A stretch of 64,000 nt of DNA from Tribonema minus (taxonomy: Eukaryota; Sar; Xanthophyceae; Tribonematales; Tribonemataceae), in the NCBI GenBank assembly GCA_017506865.1, contig JAFCMP010000535.1:434001-498000 (forward strand), written 5' to 3'. Position 1 is the first letter of the stretch; each line of letters opens with the position of its first letter. Both the position numbers and the translations under genes were made by a program. Positions 23,940 through 33,037 of this stretch are shown in pieces. The notes beneath the pieces were generated by a model. It ran no database searches and was not told the DNA's origin. It saw only the letters and a program-made list of their open reading frames with translations.

Positions 23940-25030
23940 GGTGACGTGTGGTACTTGCTGAGGGCTGCAATGGTCGCGAGCCGCCGCCGTACCGCACACG
24001 CAATCACGAAGGCAAGACCGCAACGTGCAAACAGGCAACAGACAGGACAAGAATGCTGTGAGTCAGAGGGACAGAATCGTGTGACTGAGACATGCAGTCG
24101 TGGCGCTAGTAGAGAGGGCAAATGAGGCTGCTAAGGGCGCTGCTTTGGAGCCTTCAAATTGGCAAATTTGAACAAACGTAGAACATTTGTGCACAGCAGG
24201 GACTCAGCATGTGGATCACACTGATACAAAGGGTCCCGCAGCATTGTACTGCAGCTGTAAGGTGTGCTGATGCTCTGCGCGCCTCATCAAGGACAATTGC
24301 CTCTGAGGCGTATCGGAAATAGTGTGCTTGTTGAAGGGGGGGCCTGGCTGAGCTGCAGAGCACAGGAACTGCGCAGACGCATGGCAGCCTACCTCCCTAC
24401 GACTGCGCAAAGGAGGATCACACGTCTGACAGCTGGAAACGCACTGCGAGGCCTGCTTACAGCGTACTTTAACCTGTACCCTGCAAACAATCCAACTTCT
24501 AGATCCTTGCAAGCCAAGCTACTTTGCTCTAGCTACAGTGGCATTGAGCCTCGGGTTGCATGCACCTACACTTCTACCATCGAGTGCGACGGCTGCACAC
24601 ACGTGATGCGGTGGATTCCAAGTTTAGTGGCGAAGTTGAAGCATGTGCGCGGGCGGAGCGCGGGCGACGATAGGAGAGGATGTGCACGCACCTAAGCTTT
24701 GCAGTTGGGGGGTGAAGATCCGGCTGGCTCCTGGCGTGAAGTTGGCGCTGAGGATTGATAAGAGCGTGTGATTCTTTTGTGGGGCACGGGCACGTTCTTA
24801 GTTTTTACTTCATTCTTACTTCAAGTTGTGTGCGGAGCGGCCCAAAACGCGGAGGAGAGGAAGGCTGTGCCCGGCGCAGATCCGCAATAAGCGCTACGAA
24901 TCAGCAAGCTCCGTTTCGCACCTTCCCCCCTTGACCAATCGTAGGCCTTGAAATCCTTGCATGGTGACCCGTTTGGCGTTGTTCGAGCAGCTGCTGGGCG
25001 CTGTGATCCCGCTCGCCTCTAAAGCTTTGG
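23940..25030. other. Intergenic stretch left of the virus-like element
   Basis: Upstream region of the tetraspan gene. An open plus-strand frame at 24,264-24,695 codes 143 residues but has no recognisable motif or splice context. The rest is unassigned. Confidence 0.4.
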
Positions 25031-25138
25031 AAAGCGGTCAACCTGCAAAAGCACATTGCCGTAGGATGCATCAGCGATGAGCCTGGGATGCCACTCTACC
25101 ATTTACGTGGCAAGAGCCCCAATGGCTGCCCCCGCTGG
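25031..25138 (+). pseudogene. Host reading frame cut by the virus-like element (left part)
   Basis: The plus-strand frame reads KAVNLQKHIAVGCISDEPG then MPLYHLRGKSPNGCPRW up to the element edge; its continuation (RCFRGTSNIENYN) begins at 56,788 after the second copy of the GCTGG target. The pattern GCxSDxPGxPLY ... RCxRGTSxxE recalls a segment that recurs in repetitive, transposase-like eukaryotic proteins; I cannot name the family. A stop lies in frame shortly upstream (before 25,010), so this is either an exon or an already decayed copy. Confidence 0.55.
25134..25138. repeat. Target-site duplication GCTGG, left copy
   Basis: GCTGG directly precedes the terminal palindrome. The same five bases follow the right terminus at 56,783-56,787. 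The next outer base differs (C versus A), so the duplication is 5 bp. Confidence 0.85.
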
Positions 25139-25168
25139 TGCAGTGTAATGAAATTTCATTGCACTGCA
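25139..25168. repeat. Terminal palindrome, left (30 bp, one mismatched pair)
   Basis: TGCAGTGTAATGAAA followed by TTTCATTGCACTGCA. It starts exactly at the element edge. Compare the perfect version at 56,753-56,782. Confidence 0.92.
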
Positions 25169-25480
25169 CGCTACTCCCCTGGCCGTCTACTCCCGCGCCA
25201 GCTAGCCCCACGCGCAGGAGTGGCCGCGTCTACCCCCGCGAGAATTCCCGCCACCGCCTCCCCCAGCAGCAGCAGCAAGCACCGCCACCCCCCTCGAAGA
25301 AGGCTAGAGAAAGTTGTTGGTTGTAACAAGCAGGGAAGAGGGAACACAGGCACCCACCGCTGTCACCGTGAGAGGTGTAGACGCAGCTAGCACTGGTGCG
25401 CCAGCCACAGCTGCTCCTGCCGTCACAGCCAACACCGCCGCCATGCAACGACAAAGCCTGCTATTCTCTGCTGTTGTGAG
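25139..25480 (+). repeat. Left terminal inverted repeat of the PLV
   Basis: The outer 25,139-25,425 matches 56,782-56,493 in reverse complement with a few gaps (shared CGCTACTCCCCTG, CGTCTACTCCCGCGCCAGC and CGCGTCTACCCCCGCGAGAA). The inner part, 25,344-25,480, also matches a second right-hand copy at 55,783-55,915. The repeat opens with a 30-base near-perfect palindrome. Confidence 0.9.
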
Positions 25481-25521
25481 CAAATCAAAACTGACCTTGT
25501 ACCCGGGCCAGGGGCGATTTT

Positions 25522-26075
25522 GATTAATGCCTGATGTTGCTCTTTTGGCTGAACTCATGCTCTAGAGCCCATGACACAATGACAGTAGCACTTAATGATT
25601 AATGCCTGATGTTGCTCTTTTGGCTGAACTCATGCTCTAGAGGCCATGACACAATGACAGTAGCAATTAATGATTAATGCCTGATGTTGCTCTTTTGGCT
25701 GAACTCATGCTCTAGAGCCCATGACACAATGACAGTAGCAATTAATGATTAATGCCTGATGTTGCTCTTTTGGCTGAATTCATGCTCTAGAGCCCATGAC
25801 ACAATGACAGTAGCAATTAATAATTAATGCCTGATGTTGCTCTTTTGGCTGAACTCATGCTTTAGAGCCCATGACACAATGACAGTAGCAATTAATGATT
25901 AATGCCTGATGTTGCTCTTTGGCTGAACTCATGCTCTAGAGCCCATGACACAATGACAGTAGCAATTAATGATTAATGCCTGATGTTGCTCTTTTGGCTG
26001 AACTCATGCTTTAGAGCCCATGACACAATGACAGCAGGAATTAATGATTAATGCCTGTTGTTGCACTTTTGTCTT
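25522..26075 (+). repeat. 75-bp minisatellite, left subterminal array
   Basis: Seven full units start at 25,522, 25,597, 25,672, 25,747, 25,822, 25,897 and 25,971, with an eighth, partial and diverged unit from 26,046. The core is GATTAATGCCTGATGTTGC then GGCTGAACTCATGCTCTAGA. It is the reverse-complement relative of the array at 53,718-54,370, so the two arrays extend the inverted symmetry of the element. Confidence 0.95.
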
Positions 26076-26270
26076 GGATGTAATTTGACGTGGCGAAATG
26101 ATAGATGCATGCATGTGAAAAAAAACGGCGCAGTAGAGTGACACTTTTTCAGACCATTGTCTTTGTGCAAAATTGTTATTATAGGGAATGAACACCCGGT
26201 AAGAGCCCCGCAAAAAACTGGTCAGCTCTGGGGGCTCGAGCTAACTTGTAAGCTGTAAGCGAGACGACAG

Positions 26271-27410
26271 CTACTGGTCATCGTGGATGAGGGGCTTGAA
26301 CACTAGAGGGGGCACGTGAGTGGTGGTGCCATTGAAGAAGTTGGGTTGATTGGGCGGGTAGGGGGCGGGGTTGCGACGGAGGTTGACCTGCTCTTGGCGT
26401 GCTGCTGTCTGGCGCTCTTGTGTGGCTGTCGCCCTCGCCTCACGCTGGTCCACGACGTGCCTGGCCTCGTAGGCCCTGTCACGCCTGTCCTCTGCCCGCT
26501 GTCTGGCGACTCCTCTAGGAGGAGGGGCACCCAGCTGCCTCACGGAGATGAGCTGCTGTATGCTCGCGGGCAGTCTGCGGTCTACGGCTAGGGGGTCACG
26601 TGCAGGGGCTGCTGCTGCTGGTGCTGGTGCTGCTGCTGCTGCTGGCGCTGCTCTTCCACCTATGGGGATGTAATGGTCTGAGTTTGGATCGTTCATCTCC
26701 CTCACAAACTGTACCAGCCTATTCTTGGTGGGGACAACATCCTTGGGCGGTTTGTACGCCGTACTACCTATGCCGTAATCCTTCTGTTTTGACTTCTTAG
26801 CTTGGTCCCGTATGAACTGAACGAGTCTTCCCCTAGGTGCTGGTGCAGCGGGGGCTGGTGCTGCTGCTGCTGCTGCTGCGGGTGGGCCATCATTCACTAG
26901 TGCGGCAGCGCCATCCTGTATCGCCTGTTGTACGCTCGCTGGTAGGGCACGGTCAATTTCCAGAGGGTCGCGAGCGGGGGCCGGCGCAACAGGAGGCAGA
27001 GGTGGTGCTGCAGGGACAGGCTCTGGTGCGGCAGGAGCGGGCTCTGCTGCGGGCGGTGGGGCCGGTACAGGTGCAGATGGAGGTGGCACGGGTGGAGCAG
27101 GTGCTGGTGCAGGAACGGGGTTGGCCTGTCTCATAATCTCAGCAGCCCTCCTCGCTACTGCCTCGTGGTCTACATTGGGTGCGGGTACTCTAGCGGCGGC
27201 ACGTGCCGCCAGGTCATCCATAGGGAAATGAGTGGCCACTCGCTGGGCTGCATCACGCGTTATAGCCTCCACGTCTACAGCGGGGCGTGGAACGAATGGC
27301 TCATTAAGCCGCCTCAGCCTATCGTTCAGCGTCGCCTCCTGGTGAGCCATGCTAAGTTCGTCCAGCGGCGCCAGCCTACGGTCAGGTGGTGGGGGCAGCG
27401 GGGCATCCAC
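26271..27410 (-). CDS. PLV Pro/Ala-rich protein with repeated LPASxQQ module
   Basis: An open frame of 379 codons, rich in Pro and Ala. Two related modules occur: DPLEIDRALPASVQQAI and DPLAVDRRLPASIQQLI, each near a RLVQFIRD or RLVQFVRE segment, with low-complexity PAPAP linkers between. The C-terminal third is charged (RQRAEDRRDRAYEARHVVDQ) and probably helical. It follows the collagen-like frame on the same strand in the late-gene block and may be the remains of the same, now broken, structural gene. A virion or assembly role is inferred from position only; no domain is recognised. Confidence 0.5.
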   Translation of the reverse strand: MDAPLPPPPDRRLAPLDELSMAHQEATLNDRLRRLNEPFVPRPAVDVEAITRDAAQRVATHFPMDDLAARAAARVPAPNVDHEAVARRAAEIMRQANPVPAPAPAPPVPPPSAPVPAPPPAAEPAPAAPEPVPAAPPLPPVAPAPARDPLEIDRALPASVQQAIQDGAAALVNDGPPAAAAAAAPAPAAPAPRGRLVQFIRDQAKKSKQKDYGIGSTAYKPPKDVVPTKNRLVQFVREMNDPNSDHYIPIGGRAAPAAAAAPAPAAAAPARDPLAVDRRLPASIQQLISVRQLGAPPPRGVARQRAEDRRDRAYEARHVVDQREARATATQERQTAARQEQVNLRRNPAPYPPNQPNFFNGTTTHVPPLVFKPLIHDDQ

Positions 27411-27512
27411 TCCGTTTCTGCCTGGATCACCCGGCCTCCCAGGTGGACCAGCGATACTTCTACCAGCGGGACCACGTTCTCCGGGAGCACCATCATTCCC
27501 ATGTCAACCATC

Positions 27513-27923
27513 TCATCCCGGCGCGCCATCATTACCATTCCTTCCATGTCTTCCGTCTCTCCCTGGTGCGCCATCATTTCCACCGGGTCCCTGTGGCCCC
27601 TGGGGTCCCTGAGGTCCCTGGCCACCATCATTTCCACCGGGTCCCTGGGGTCCCTGAGGTCCACCGAGTCCCTGGGGTCCCTGAGGTCCACCGGGTTCCT
27701 GGGGTCCCTGAGGTCCACCGGGTCCCTGAGGACCAGTATCCCCGGGCTCACCTTTAGCTCCATCCAACCCACCAGGGCCCTGAGGTCCCTGTGGCCCATC
27801 AGGCCCTTGAGGCCCCTGAGGTCCCTGGCCACCATCTGCACCCGGTGCTCCCGGTGCACCCGGTGCACCATCAAGCTTGGCCTGGAAGTCCATCCATACC
27901 CGGGGGGGCCATAGGTCCCTCAC
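27513..27923 (-). pseudogene. PLV collagen-like (Gly-X-Y) protein remnant
   Basis: The frame is almost entirely Gly-X-Y triplets ([18 protein letters not shown] and similar), with Gln-Gly-Pro and Gly-Gly-Asn-Asp-Gly variants. Collagen-like repeats of this sort form trimeric triple helices, and in large DNA viruses and phages they decorate capsids or fibres. It lies between a basic N-terminal frame (27,871-28,134) and the Pro/Ala-rich frame (26,271-27,410) on the same strand; the three look like parts of one structural gene that has been broken. The bases form a GGTCCCTGG-type repeat. Confidence 0.7.
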
Positions 27924-28134
27924 GCTGGAAGGCTGCCATCATGGTAGCCAGAGTGAGGGCATCAACCCCAGAAGAGGCGGCACCAACTGGTGGAAACCCA
28001 TTAGGTGGAATGTAGGGACCACTCTTAGCCTCGGGGGCAACAACCTTTACAGAGACGTTAACAGTAGGCTTCTCCTTTTTGGCGGCGGTCTTCTTCTTCC
28101 TACGACGAATCACACGCTTCTTGGCCGGCGCCAT
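27871..28134 (-). CDS. PLV small basic protein, N-terminal to the collagen-like frame
   Basis: The likely start is [20 protein letters not shown] at 28,134; an ATG five codons upstream is also in frame. The first 25 residues are very basic, which suggests nucleic-acid contact or a packaging signal. Next comes a beta-like stretch ([13 protein letters not shown]) and a helix ([13 protein letters not shown]), and the frame ends in the first collagen-like triplets. A possible late promoter lies 12 bases upstream. Confidence 0.5.
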   Translation of the reverse strand: MAPAKKRVIRRRKKKTAAKKEKPTVNVSVKVVAPEAKSGPYIPPNGFPPVGAASSGVDALTLATMMAAFQREGPMAPPGMDGLPGQA

Positions 28135-28145
28135 GGTTTGACTGT

Positions 28146-28165
28146 ACACCTACATTATTATTGAA
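28146..28165 (-). promoter_or_regulatory. Candidate late-promoter motif
   Basis: On the minus strand: AATAATGTAGGT, about 12 bases before the ATG at 28,134. Similar AT(G/A)TnGGT boxes precede the genes at 30,493, 30,934 and 36,588, and a looser AATGTGAGT precedes 32,783. Confidence 0.35.
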
Positions 28166-28964
28166 TATTAGGCAGTAGTTGCTTACGAATGAGGTCGACG
28201 AGCATAAACGAATGACGATCGAGAGTGTATAATCTGAAGAGGCGCTCGAATCCCTCGAAAGTAGTCATCCCTCCACACTCCTCGTAAAAGCTCCTAACCT
28301 CCTTGGCATCACCAGTACCAAACAGAATCAGGTGAGTACTGTTTTGGCGGAGTGCTCTAGGTATACCCGTCTTATGTGTCTGACAAAGCATCGCAATTGA
28401 CACGCCCGTGCCTTCTGCCACGTGGCGGCTTCTGAGCACAAGGTCAGGAAACGGATTCTTGTTACTTGTGCTAAAGATGGCAGAGTGCGAACAGTCATCG
28501 AGAATAAGAAGGGGGTGTGGCCTTACTGGTGTGGGGGGCTTGAAGCCACAACGCTCCAGTTTGTCCATATCGAACTGGGTGACTGTCTCCCCGTGAATGA
28601 ACTTCTTATAGGCCAGTTCCACTTCCAGGGCATCACGCCACGCCTCAGCATCGGCTTCACAGGTGGCCACCACATCCTTAAAAGCTTCATACACTGAAGG
28701 CGCTGTAATGTCCTCATACATCTTGTCGTGGTCTGGACGGAAGACCGTCTGGTACAGAACGTTGCTCTTGGCTGTTGGCGAAATAATGTACAGCTTAGTG
28801 CACGTTCCTTCGCGCCGAAGCTGCTGCACTAACAAGAGCGAGAGGTACGTTTTGCCGGCTGAAGTTTGGCCGATCACTGACAGAATGAAGGGGATACGAC
28901 TGATCCATTTGGATTCGACTGTCGGAAGGGTGGGGATGTTCGTCTTCAATCCGCGCAGGACCAT
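28158..28964 (-). CDS. PLV packaging ATPase (A32/FtsK-HerA type)
   Basis: 268 codons, near the usual length for PLV and virophage ATPases. The Walker A motif is VIGQTSAGKT near residue 32 and the Walker B is HPLLILDD near residue 150, followed by a polar sensor region (CQTHKTGIPRALRQNSTHLI) typical of the A32-like clade. These enzymes pump the genome into preformed capsids. The frame reads whole. It sits at the head of the minus-strand late block, beside the collagen-like gene and the capsid genes, as in other PLVs. Confidence 0.92.
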   Translation of the reverse strand: MVLRGLKTNIPTLPTVESKWISRIPFILSVIGQTSAGKTYLSLLLVQQLRREGTCTKLYIISPTAKSNVLYQTVFRPDHDKMYEDITAPSVYEAFKDVVATCEADAEAWRDALEVELAYKKFIHGETVTQFDMDKLERCGFKPPTPVRPHPLLILDDCSHSAIFSTSNKNPFPDLVLRSRHVAEGTGVSIAMLCQTHKTGIPRALRQNSTHLILFGTGDAKEVRSFYEECGGMTTFEGFERLFRLYTLDRHSFMLVDLIRKQLLPNIQ

Positions 28965-28973
28965 GTCACTTTA

Positions 28974-29399
28974 TTACACAAAGCTGATATTATACTTTTG
29001 CTTAACGCCATGTTGAACCCACGTATCCTCCAGTTCCTTGTGCTTGCCAGAGAGCGCTTCCACCTGAGTCCGGAGGGCCGAGATCTGGTCAAACAGCTCA
29101 TTCGCATCAACGTACTCGTACTCCTCCTCTGCTACGGCTGGTGGTGGGGCCACTGGTGCCTGCACATCTGGCGGTGGAGGCTCGTGTTCAGGCTCGGGCT
29201 CCTCTGGTTCGGGCTCTGCTTCGGGCTCGGGTTCTTCAGCAACTTCTGCTACCGGCTCTGGTTCAGGTGCTGGGGGTGGCTGGGCAGCCTTACCCTGTTT
29301 TGCCTCAATTGCTCGTTGACGGGCGGCGAGACAGCGCTGAAATGCTTGTTCCTGCTTCTCCGTGCGGGGTGCCTTGGGTTTGGTGCCGGGGTCCGACAT
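28974..29399 (-). CDS. PLV acidic coiled-coil protein
   Basis: 141 residues: a basic, Gln-rich N-terminal helix (EKQEQAFQRCLAARQRAIEA), a central Pro/Glu-rich spacer (EPEPEAEPEPEEPEPEHEPP), and a C-terminal coiled coil (ANELFDQISALRTQVEALSG). It starts at ATG 29,399 and runs away from the plus-strand gene at 29,437 with under 40 bases between. No family recognised; a structural or scaffold role is a guess from its place in the late block. Confidence 0.65.
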   Translation of the reverse strand: MSDPGTKPKAPRTEKQEQAFQRCLAARQRAIEAKQGKAAQPPPAPEPEPVAEVAEEPEPEAEPEPEEPEPEHEPPPPDVQAPVAPPPAVAEEEYEYVDANELFDQISALRTQVEALSGKHKELEDTWVQHGVKQKYNISFV

Positions 29400-29436
29400 G
29401 TGGCAGAAATAATGTTACCACAAGACACAGATAAAA

Positions 29437-29706
29437 ATGATTCAAGTTGGACTCGTGCCTTTCGAGCTCAGTAGGATACCCTTCGATTGGACCAGTATTC
29501 CATACGAGCAGCTGCAGGAAGCGGAGGCTAAGCTCAGGGCTAGTGGGCCCCAGCAAATGGCTGAACTGAAGGTGATCACTGAACAAATGTTGGCTGATAT
29601 GCAAAGGAAGCCTAATGAGCCAGTCGACCAGCCAGTCGACCCCTGTTTCGACCCCAGCCGCCCAGCCTCTCCCCCAGTCGATCAGCGTGTACCTCAGGGC
29701 GAGTGA
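29437..29706 (+). CDS. PLV small protein upstream of the penton gene
   Basis: 89 residues beginning MIQVGLVPFELSRIPFDW, with a helical middle (LQEAEAKLRASGPQQMAELK) and a Pro/Asp-rich tail. It overlaps the start of the next gene by 92 bases in another frame. The N-terminal pattern (PFELSRIPFDWTSIPYEQL) looks like a short interaction peptide. No family recognised. Confidence 0.55.
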   Translation: MIQVGLVPFELSRIPFDWTSIPYEQLQEAEAKLRASGPQQMAELKVITEQMLADMQRKPNEPVDQPVDPCFDPSRPASPPVDQRVPQGE

Positions 29707-30445
29707 TTCAATCTGTACTTCAGTGACGTACTACAATGACTGTACGTTCACCCTCCCTCGACCGATAGCAGCCCCCGATGGGTACAGCATCAATGTCGCA
29801 GTGCAGAGCATGTCCATAGCACACACGTTCGCCGTGGTGAACACGTATACAAACACGCTGGGGATAAATGGCGTGACGTACACAATCCCTAGTGGGAATT
29901 ACTCGGTCACTACTTTGACGGCGGCCGTGCGTAGCATTCTCCCTTCCGGGTACTCGTGTTCCTATTCCGATGTGACTCTCAAGTTTACAGTAACGGGATC
30001 AGCCTCATTTGCCATATCAGGGACCGCCTTAGAGCTACTAGGTATCACGGCGGCATCAGGTAGTGCTAGCTACACTAGCGATGGCACCATTAACTTGAAG
30101 GGGACGCAGTCGATCTTTGTGCTCACGCCGCTTAGAGGCGATGCGGTGGACACCAGGACTTCCGCCACTAGCAGTAGCTGCCAGTGTGTGTTGACTAGAG
30201 TCAATTGTAACGTGGCGCCGCTAGGAGTGTTGCACGTGGAGCCTACCCATCCGACCGGCCTCACCGTGTTTGACCCCGTGCTGTCCAGCGTGCGCATTCT
30301 GCTGACCGACGAACAGCCTGAGGATAGAGCCCTATTGACTAGTATCCCCTGGGACATGACCCAGGGCCTATCGATCCAGTTCAAATTCACGGGCCGGTAC
30401 CCCCTGAAACTGGAGGTGCCCACGGCCCTAGCAGCATTCAAATAG
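29615..30445 (+). CDS. PLV penton (minor capsid) protein, single jelly-roll
   Basis: 276 codons. After a Ser/Thr/Gln-rich tail of about 25 residues, the protein is almost all beta: SISVYLRASDS, CTFTLPRPIAAPDGYSINV, TLGINGVTYTIPSGNYSVTT, and near the end VRILLTDEQPEDRALL then PWDMTQGLSIQFKF. The YxVxxxTLxxAV pattern after GNYSV and the LTDExxE segment match what I know of PLV and virophage pentons. These plug the vertices of the icosahedral shell. It is placed just upstream of the major capsid gene. The frame reads whole; the exact start is uncertain because of the overlap with the preceding gene. Confidence 0.8.
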   Translation: MSQSTSQSTPVSTPAAQPLPQSISVYLRASDSICTSVTYYNDCTFTLPRPIAAPDGYSINVAVQSMSIAHTFAVVNTYTNTLGINGVTYTIPSGNYSVTTLTAAVRSILPSGYSCSYSDVTLKFTVTGSASFAISGTALELLGITAASGSASYTSDGTINLKGTQSIFVLTPLRGDAVDTRTSATSSSCQCVLTRVNCNVAPLGVLHVEPTHPTGLTVFDPVLSSVRILLTDEQPEDRALLTSIPWDMTQGLSIQFKFTGRYPLKLEVPTALAAFK

Positions 30446-30463
30446 AGACAATTCACAGAATTG

Positions 30464-30472
30464 AATATTGGT
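30464..30472 (+). promoter_or_regulatory. Candidate late-promoter motif
   Basis: AATATTGGT, about 20 bases before the ATG at 30,493. Confidence 0.3.
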
Positions 30473-30492
30473 TTACAGGAAACAAACACAAG

Positions 30493-30894
30493 ATGGCTGC
30501 TTTCCTCGGCCGCTTTTCTTCGATGATGCCAACCTTTCTGGGCGTCGCTTCTAAAGCTGGATCGTTTCTCGGGAGGGCTGCCCCTATGGTGGGTAACGCT
30601 CTTAATCGCGCCTCCGTGATGGCGCGAAACCCCCTTATCCAAGCGGCAGCAGGACGCGTTGGTGGGCAACGAGCACTTAATGTCATGAACAGCATTGCAG
30701 GCGGTGCTTCCAACCTGGGCTCGATGGCACATCAGCTGCCGGGTGCTGTGCACAATGTAGTCGCCGTGGGTGGGCAGGTGTATGGTGGTGTTAGGAATGC
30801 CTATGGTAATGTACAGCAGGCGGTGAACAGCCAGCAGGTGCAGGGCGCAAAGCAGACGCTGGCTTCACTCTATCAGCAAGCACGGGCAATTTGA
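30493..30894 (+). CDS. PLV small amphipathic virion-type protein
   Basis: 133 residues, Ala/Gly-rich, with hydrophobic amphipathic stretches (FLGVASKAGSFLGRAAPMVG, LPGAVHNVVAVGGQVYGGV) and a helical tail (VQGAKQTLASLYQQARAI). Proteins with this look (small, glycine-rich, membrane-active) sit between penton and major capsid genes in several PLVs and recall adenovirus pVI/pX in kind. Starts MAAFLGRFSSMM. AATATTGGT lies about 20 bases upstream, matching the proposed late box. Confidence 0.65.
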   Translation: MAAFLGRFSSMMPTFLGVASKAGSFLGRAAPMVGNALNRASVMARNPLIQAAAGRVGGQRALNVMNSIAGGASNLGSMAHQLPGAVHNVVAVGGQVYGGVRNAYGNVQQAVNSQQVQGAKQTLASLYQQARAI

Positions 30895-30895
30895 T

Positions 30896-30914
30896 GATTA
30901 TTATGTTGGTATTA
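30896..30914 (+). promoter_or_regulatory. Candidate late-promoter motif before the major capsid gene
   Basis: ATTATTATGTTGGTATTAT, ending about 19 bases before the ATG at 30,934, in the short gap after the preceding stop. Confidence 0.35.
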
Positions 30915-30933
30915 TATGTGAAACACAGCGATC

Positions 30934-32267
30934 ATGTCTGGAGCACTTCCCAAAAATTTGATGTTCCCGGCACTCGTCCAGAGTGGAGTTGCTGCTGCCT
31001 CGAAGACCAATATCATCTACCCTGTGGCCGGCGCTTCCAGCTACACGCCGGGCGGCCAGCTCGTGTTCGAAATCCCAGCGGGGGAGAAATGCTTGTGGCT
31101 TCAACCGGAGAACACTTTTCTATCTTTTAGTGTCACCGTTTCCGCGACTGTTGGCACGGGCAAGACTGCCTACTGGCATGCTTATCCTTGGGACTTCATT
31201 CGCAGTCTGGAGCTTTACGCCTCGTCAGGGAGCGTCTTGTGCGAGCAAATAACCAATTACGGATTAGTGCATAGTGTCTGCCGTGACTTGCAATCTGACA
31301 TTGCCAATGTCGAGACGTCAGATAGCCTGATGCTGGGAGCTGATGCCCTGAAGTACCGCATCCCCGCCAAGAACACCCTGGCCGCCGGATCCGCCTCCTC
31401 TAGCTTCACCTTTGCGATGCCTCTCATATCTGTAATCGGCTGTCTGAGCAGTGGTGGACAACACCTTCCTCTTCATGCGATGTCCAGTCCGCTTCGTCTT
31501 TCACTTCAGCTGAACACCGTCGCTGCTGCCATCGGTCTGTCCGGGGACGCCGCCGATGTCTCCGCTCTCACCTACACGGTGACCAACCCCGTGCTCTCCA
31601 CCTCCATGCTCACCCTCAGCTCGGAGGCCCAGACTCAGATTGATCAGATGACGGGTGGTGTGTACCAGTGGTCTGGGACTAGCTACCACACGTACCGCAC
31701 GACACACCCTGCCCAGCAGACTAGCAACACTATCAGTATTCCAGCGAGGTTCACATCCGTGCGTGCCATCATGACGGCGATCCGTCCGACCGCCCAGCTT
31801 GAGAGTTCCCTTGACACCTGTCCACCCTCCACCGTATCAAGAACTACCTGCTGACGGCACAGCATATGCTTGGTAGCCAGATGATCGACCCTCGGCCAGT
31901 TGATTGTTCCGGTACCGCCCTGGGCGAGTACCTCCAGCTGCGCAGGATCTTCTCCTCCGTCACCACGGAGACGCAGCCCACCCTCTTTGAGGTGACTGCC
32001 TTCTAGGAGCAGGCCATTCAGACTTGTGCTACTCAGGCGACCACGCAGAACAAGCTGGGCTGTTTCCTCATCGGTGCCCTCCTGCAGCCTTATGGCGCCG
32101 CGGTGCAGCTGACGCAGGGCATGAGCTCTGCTGCCACTAACTTTAGCCTGGAGCTCAAGTTCGACCCCGCCCAGGCGAGCAACATTGCTGCAGCAGCAAT
32201 AGATAGCATTGTTTCGGTGGACGCGGTCTGGAGCGTGGCTGGCGGCCAGATGACCGTGGCCTTTTGA
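30934..32267 (+). pseudogene. PLV major capsid protein, double jelly-roll (broken copy)
   Basis: The span equals about 445 codons, as expected for a PLV major capsid protein, which forms the trimeric double-jelly-roll capsomers. Visible traits: the start MSGALPKNLMFPAL, an early strand pair (PGGQLVFEIPAGEKCLWLQP), the aromatic core AYPWDFIRSLELYASSG, and SSSFTFAMPLISVIGCLSSG midway. Later sequence keeps capsid-like composition to the stop near 32,267. Neighbours (penton, amphipathic protein, ATPase) fit. This copy looks broken. Confidence 0.85.
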
Positions 32268-32351
32268 GGAACGTTTCTGGAACAGTCCGCATTCTCGCTT
32301 ACAGCTTACAAGTTAATGGCTGGAGCTCTAGACACTAATAAATTTTGAGTT

Positions 32352-32783
32352 TTAAAAAGTTTCAATTCTCTTTCCGTTACCAATTGCCTCCAGGTGCATC
32401 TGCACATTGTGCTCCACCACGGTGGCGGCATTCATGTTGACTGCCTCACGCCAACGCAGGTCCAGCCGTGAAGGTGGCCCGTCAAAGTAGATGACGCCTT
32501 CTGCTGGCGACTTGTCGTTGCAGCTGAAACTGGCCCAAGCATCAGGAGTGTACCCCGCACTGCCGGGCAGCGTTGTACAGGTGCTAACGTAGCGAGCCAT
32601 GCCCGTGCCCCTGATCTGCAGCAGCAGCTCGTCTGCGGACGCAGCATCCGAGTTGGGATCGATGGCACGGACGGTTGCTTTGTAGTTGCCGGGAGGAAGT
32701 TGGGGGATCTGCACAGTGTAGTCAGTAGCGGTCCCCGACTGGCGGTCACGACTGCGGATCTCTAGCGTAAAGTTTCCCGACAT
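32352..32783 (-). CDS. PLV conserved-type late protein, beta-rich
   Basis: 143 residues starting MSGNFTLEIRSRDRQSGTAT, then VQIPQLPPGNYKATVRAI, an internal Cys-containing loop (VSTCTTLPGSAGYT) and a strand-rich end (VVEHNVQMHLEAIGNGKRI). The opening resembles one penton-like strand order (LEIRSRDRxSG...YTVxIPxLPxGxY), so it could be a second minor capsid or vertex protein. It is convergent with the major capsid gene. The reading frame is whole. Confidence 0.55.
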   Translation of the reverse strand: MSGNFTLEIRSRDRQSGTATDYTVQIPQLPPGNYKATVRAIDPNSDAASADELLLQIRGTGMARYVSTCTTLPGSAGYTPDAWASFSCNDKSPAEGVIYFDGPPSRLDLRWREAVNMNAATVVEHNVQMHLEAIGNGKRIETF

Positions 32784-32796
32784 TGTTGCTTTGTGA

Positions 32797-32814
32797 ATAC
32801 ACTCACATTAAATT
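32797..32814 (-). promoter_or_regulatory. Candidate late-promoter motif
   Basis: Minus strand TTAATGTGAGTGTATT, 14 bases before the ATG at 32,783; a looser match to the AT(G/A)TnGGT box. Confidence 0.25.
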
Positions 32815-32872
32815 CAGCGCACAATCAGTCTCGTTGCGGCCGCTAATATCTCTGCCTTGTTGTAAAGCAAAA

Positions 32873-33034
32873 ATGGCCACGATCGACAACGACTTTGGGG
32901 TTGATATATCCCAAGTAGACCGTGGTCTACTCGCCTCCCTCTCTAAACCTAGTTTCGACAGACATGACCGAGCGTATCGCCTCAAACGCACAACTCCCTC
33001 GTTGGCGCGCAAGTTTCAACAGCACTTTCCCTAA
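32873..33034 (+). CDS. PLV small protein, 53 residues
   Basis: Begins MATIDNDFGVDISQVDRGLL and ends in a basic segment (LKRTTPSLARKFQQHF). An upstream ATG at 32,783 is in frame but would overlap the divergent gene and its promoter, so the inner ATG is preferred. No family recognised. It stops just before the fibre-like cluster. Confidence 0.45.
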   Translation: MATIDNDFGVDISQVDRGLLASLSKPSFDRHDRAYRLKRTTPSLARKFQQHFP

Positions 33035-33037
33035 GGC

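Noticed and set aside
25522-26075. Regular direct repeats that could suggest a CRISPR array
   Set aside because: Units are contiguous 75-bp copies with no unique spacers, in a eukaryotic virus-like element; they are a minisatellite.
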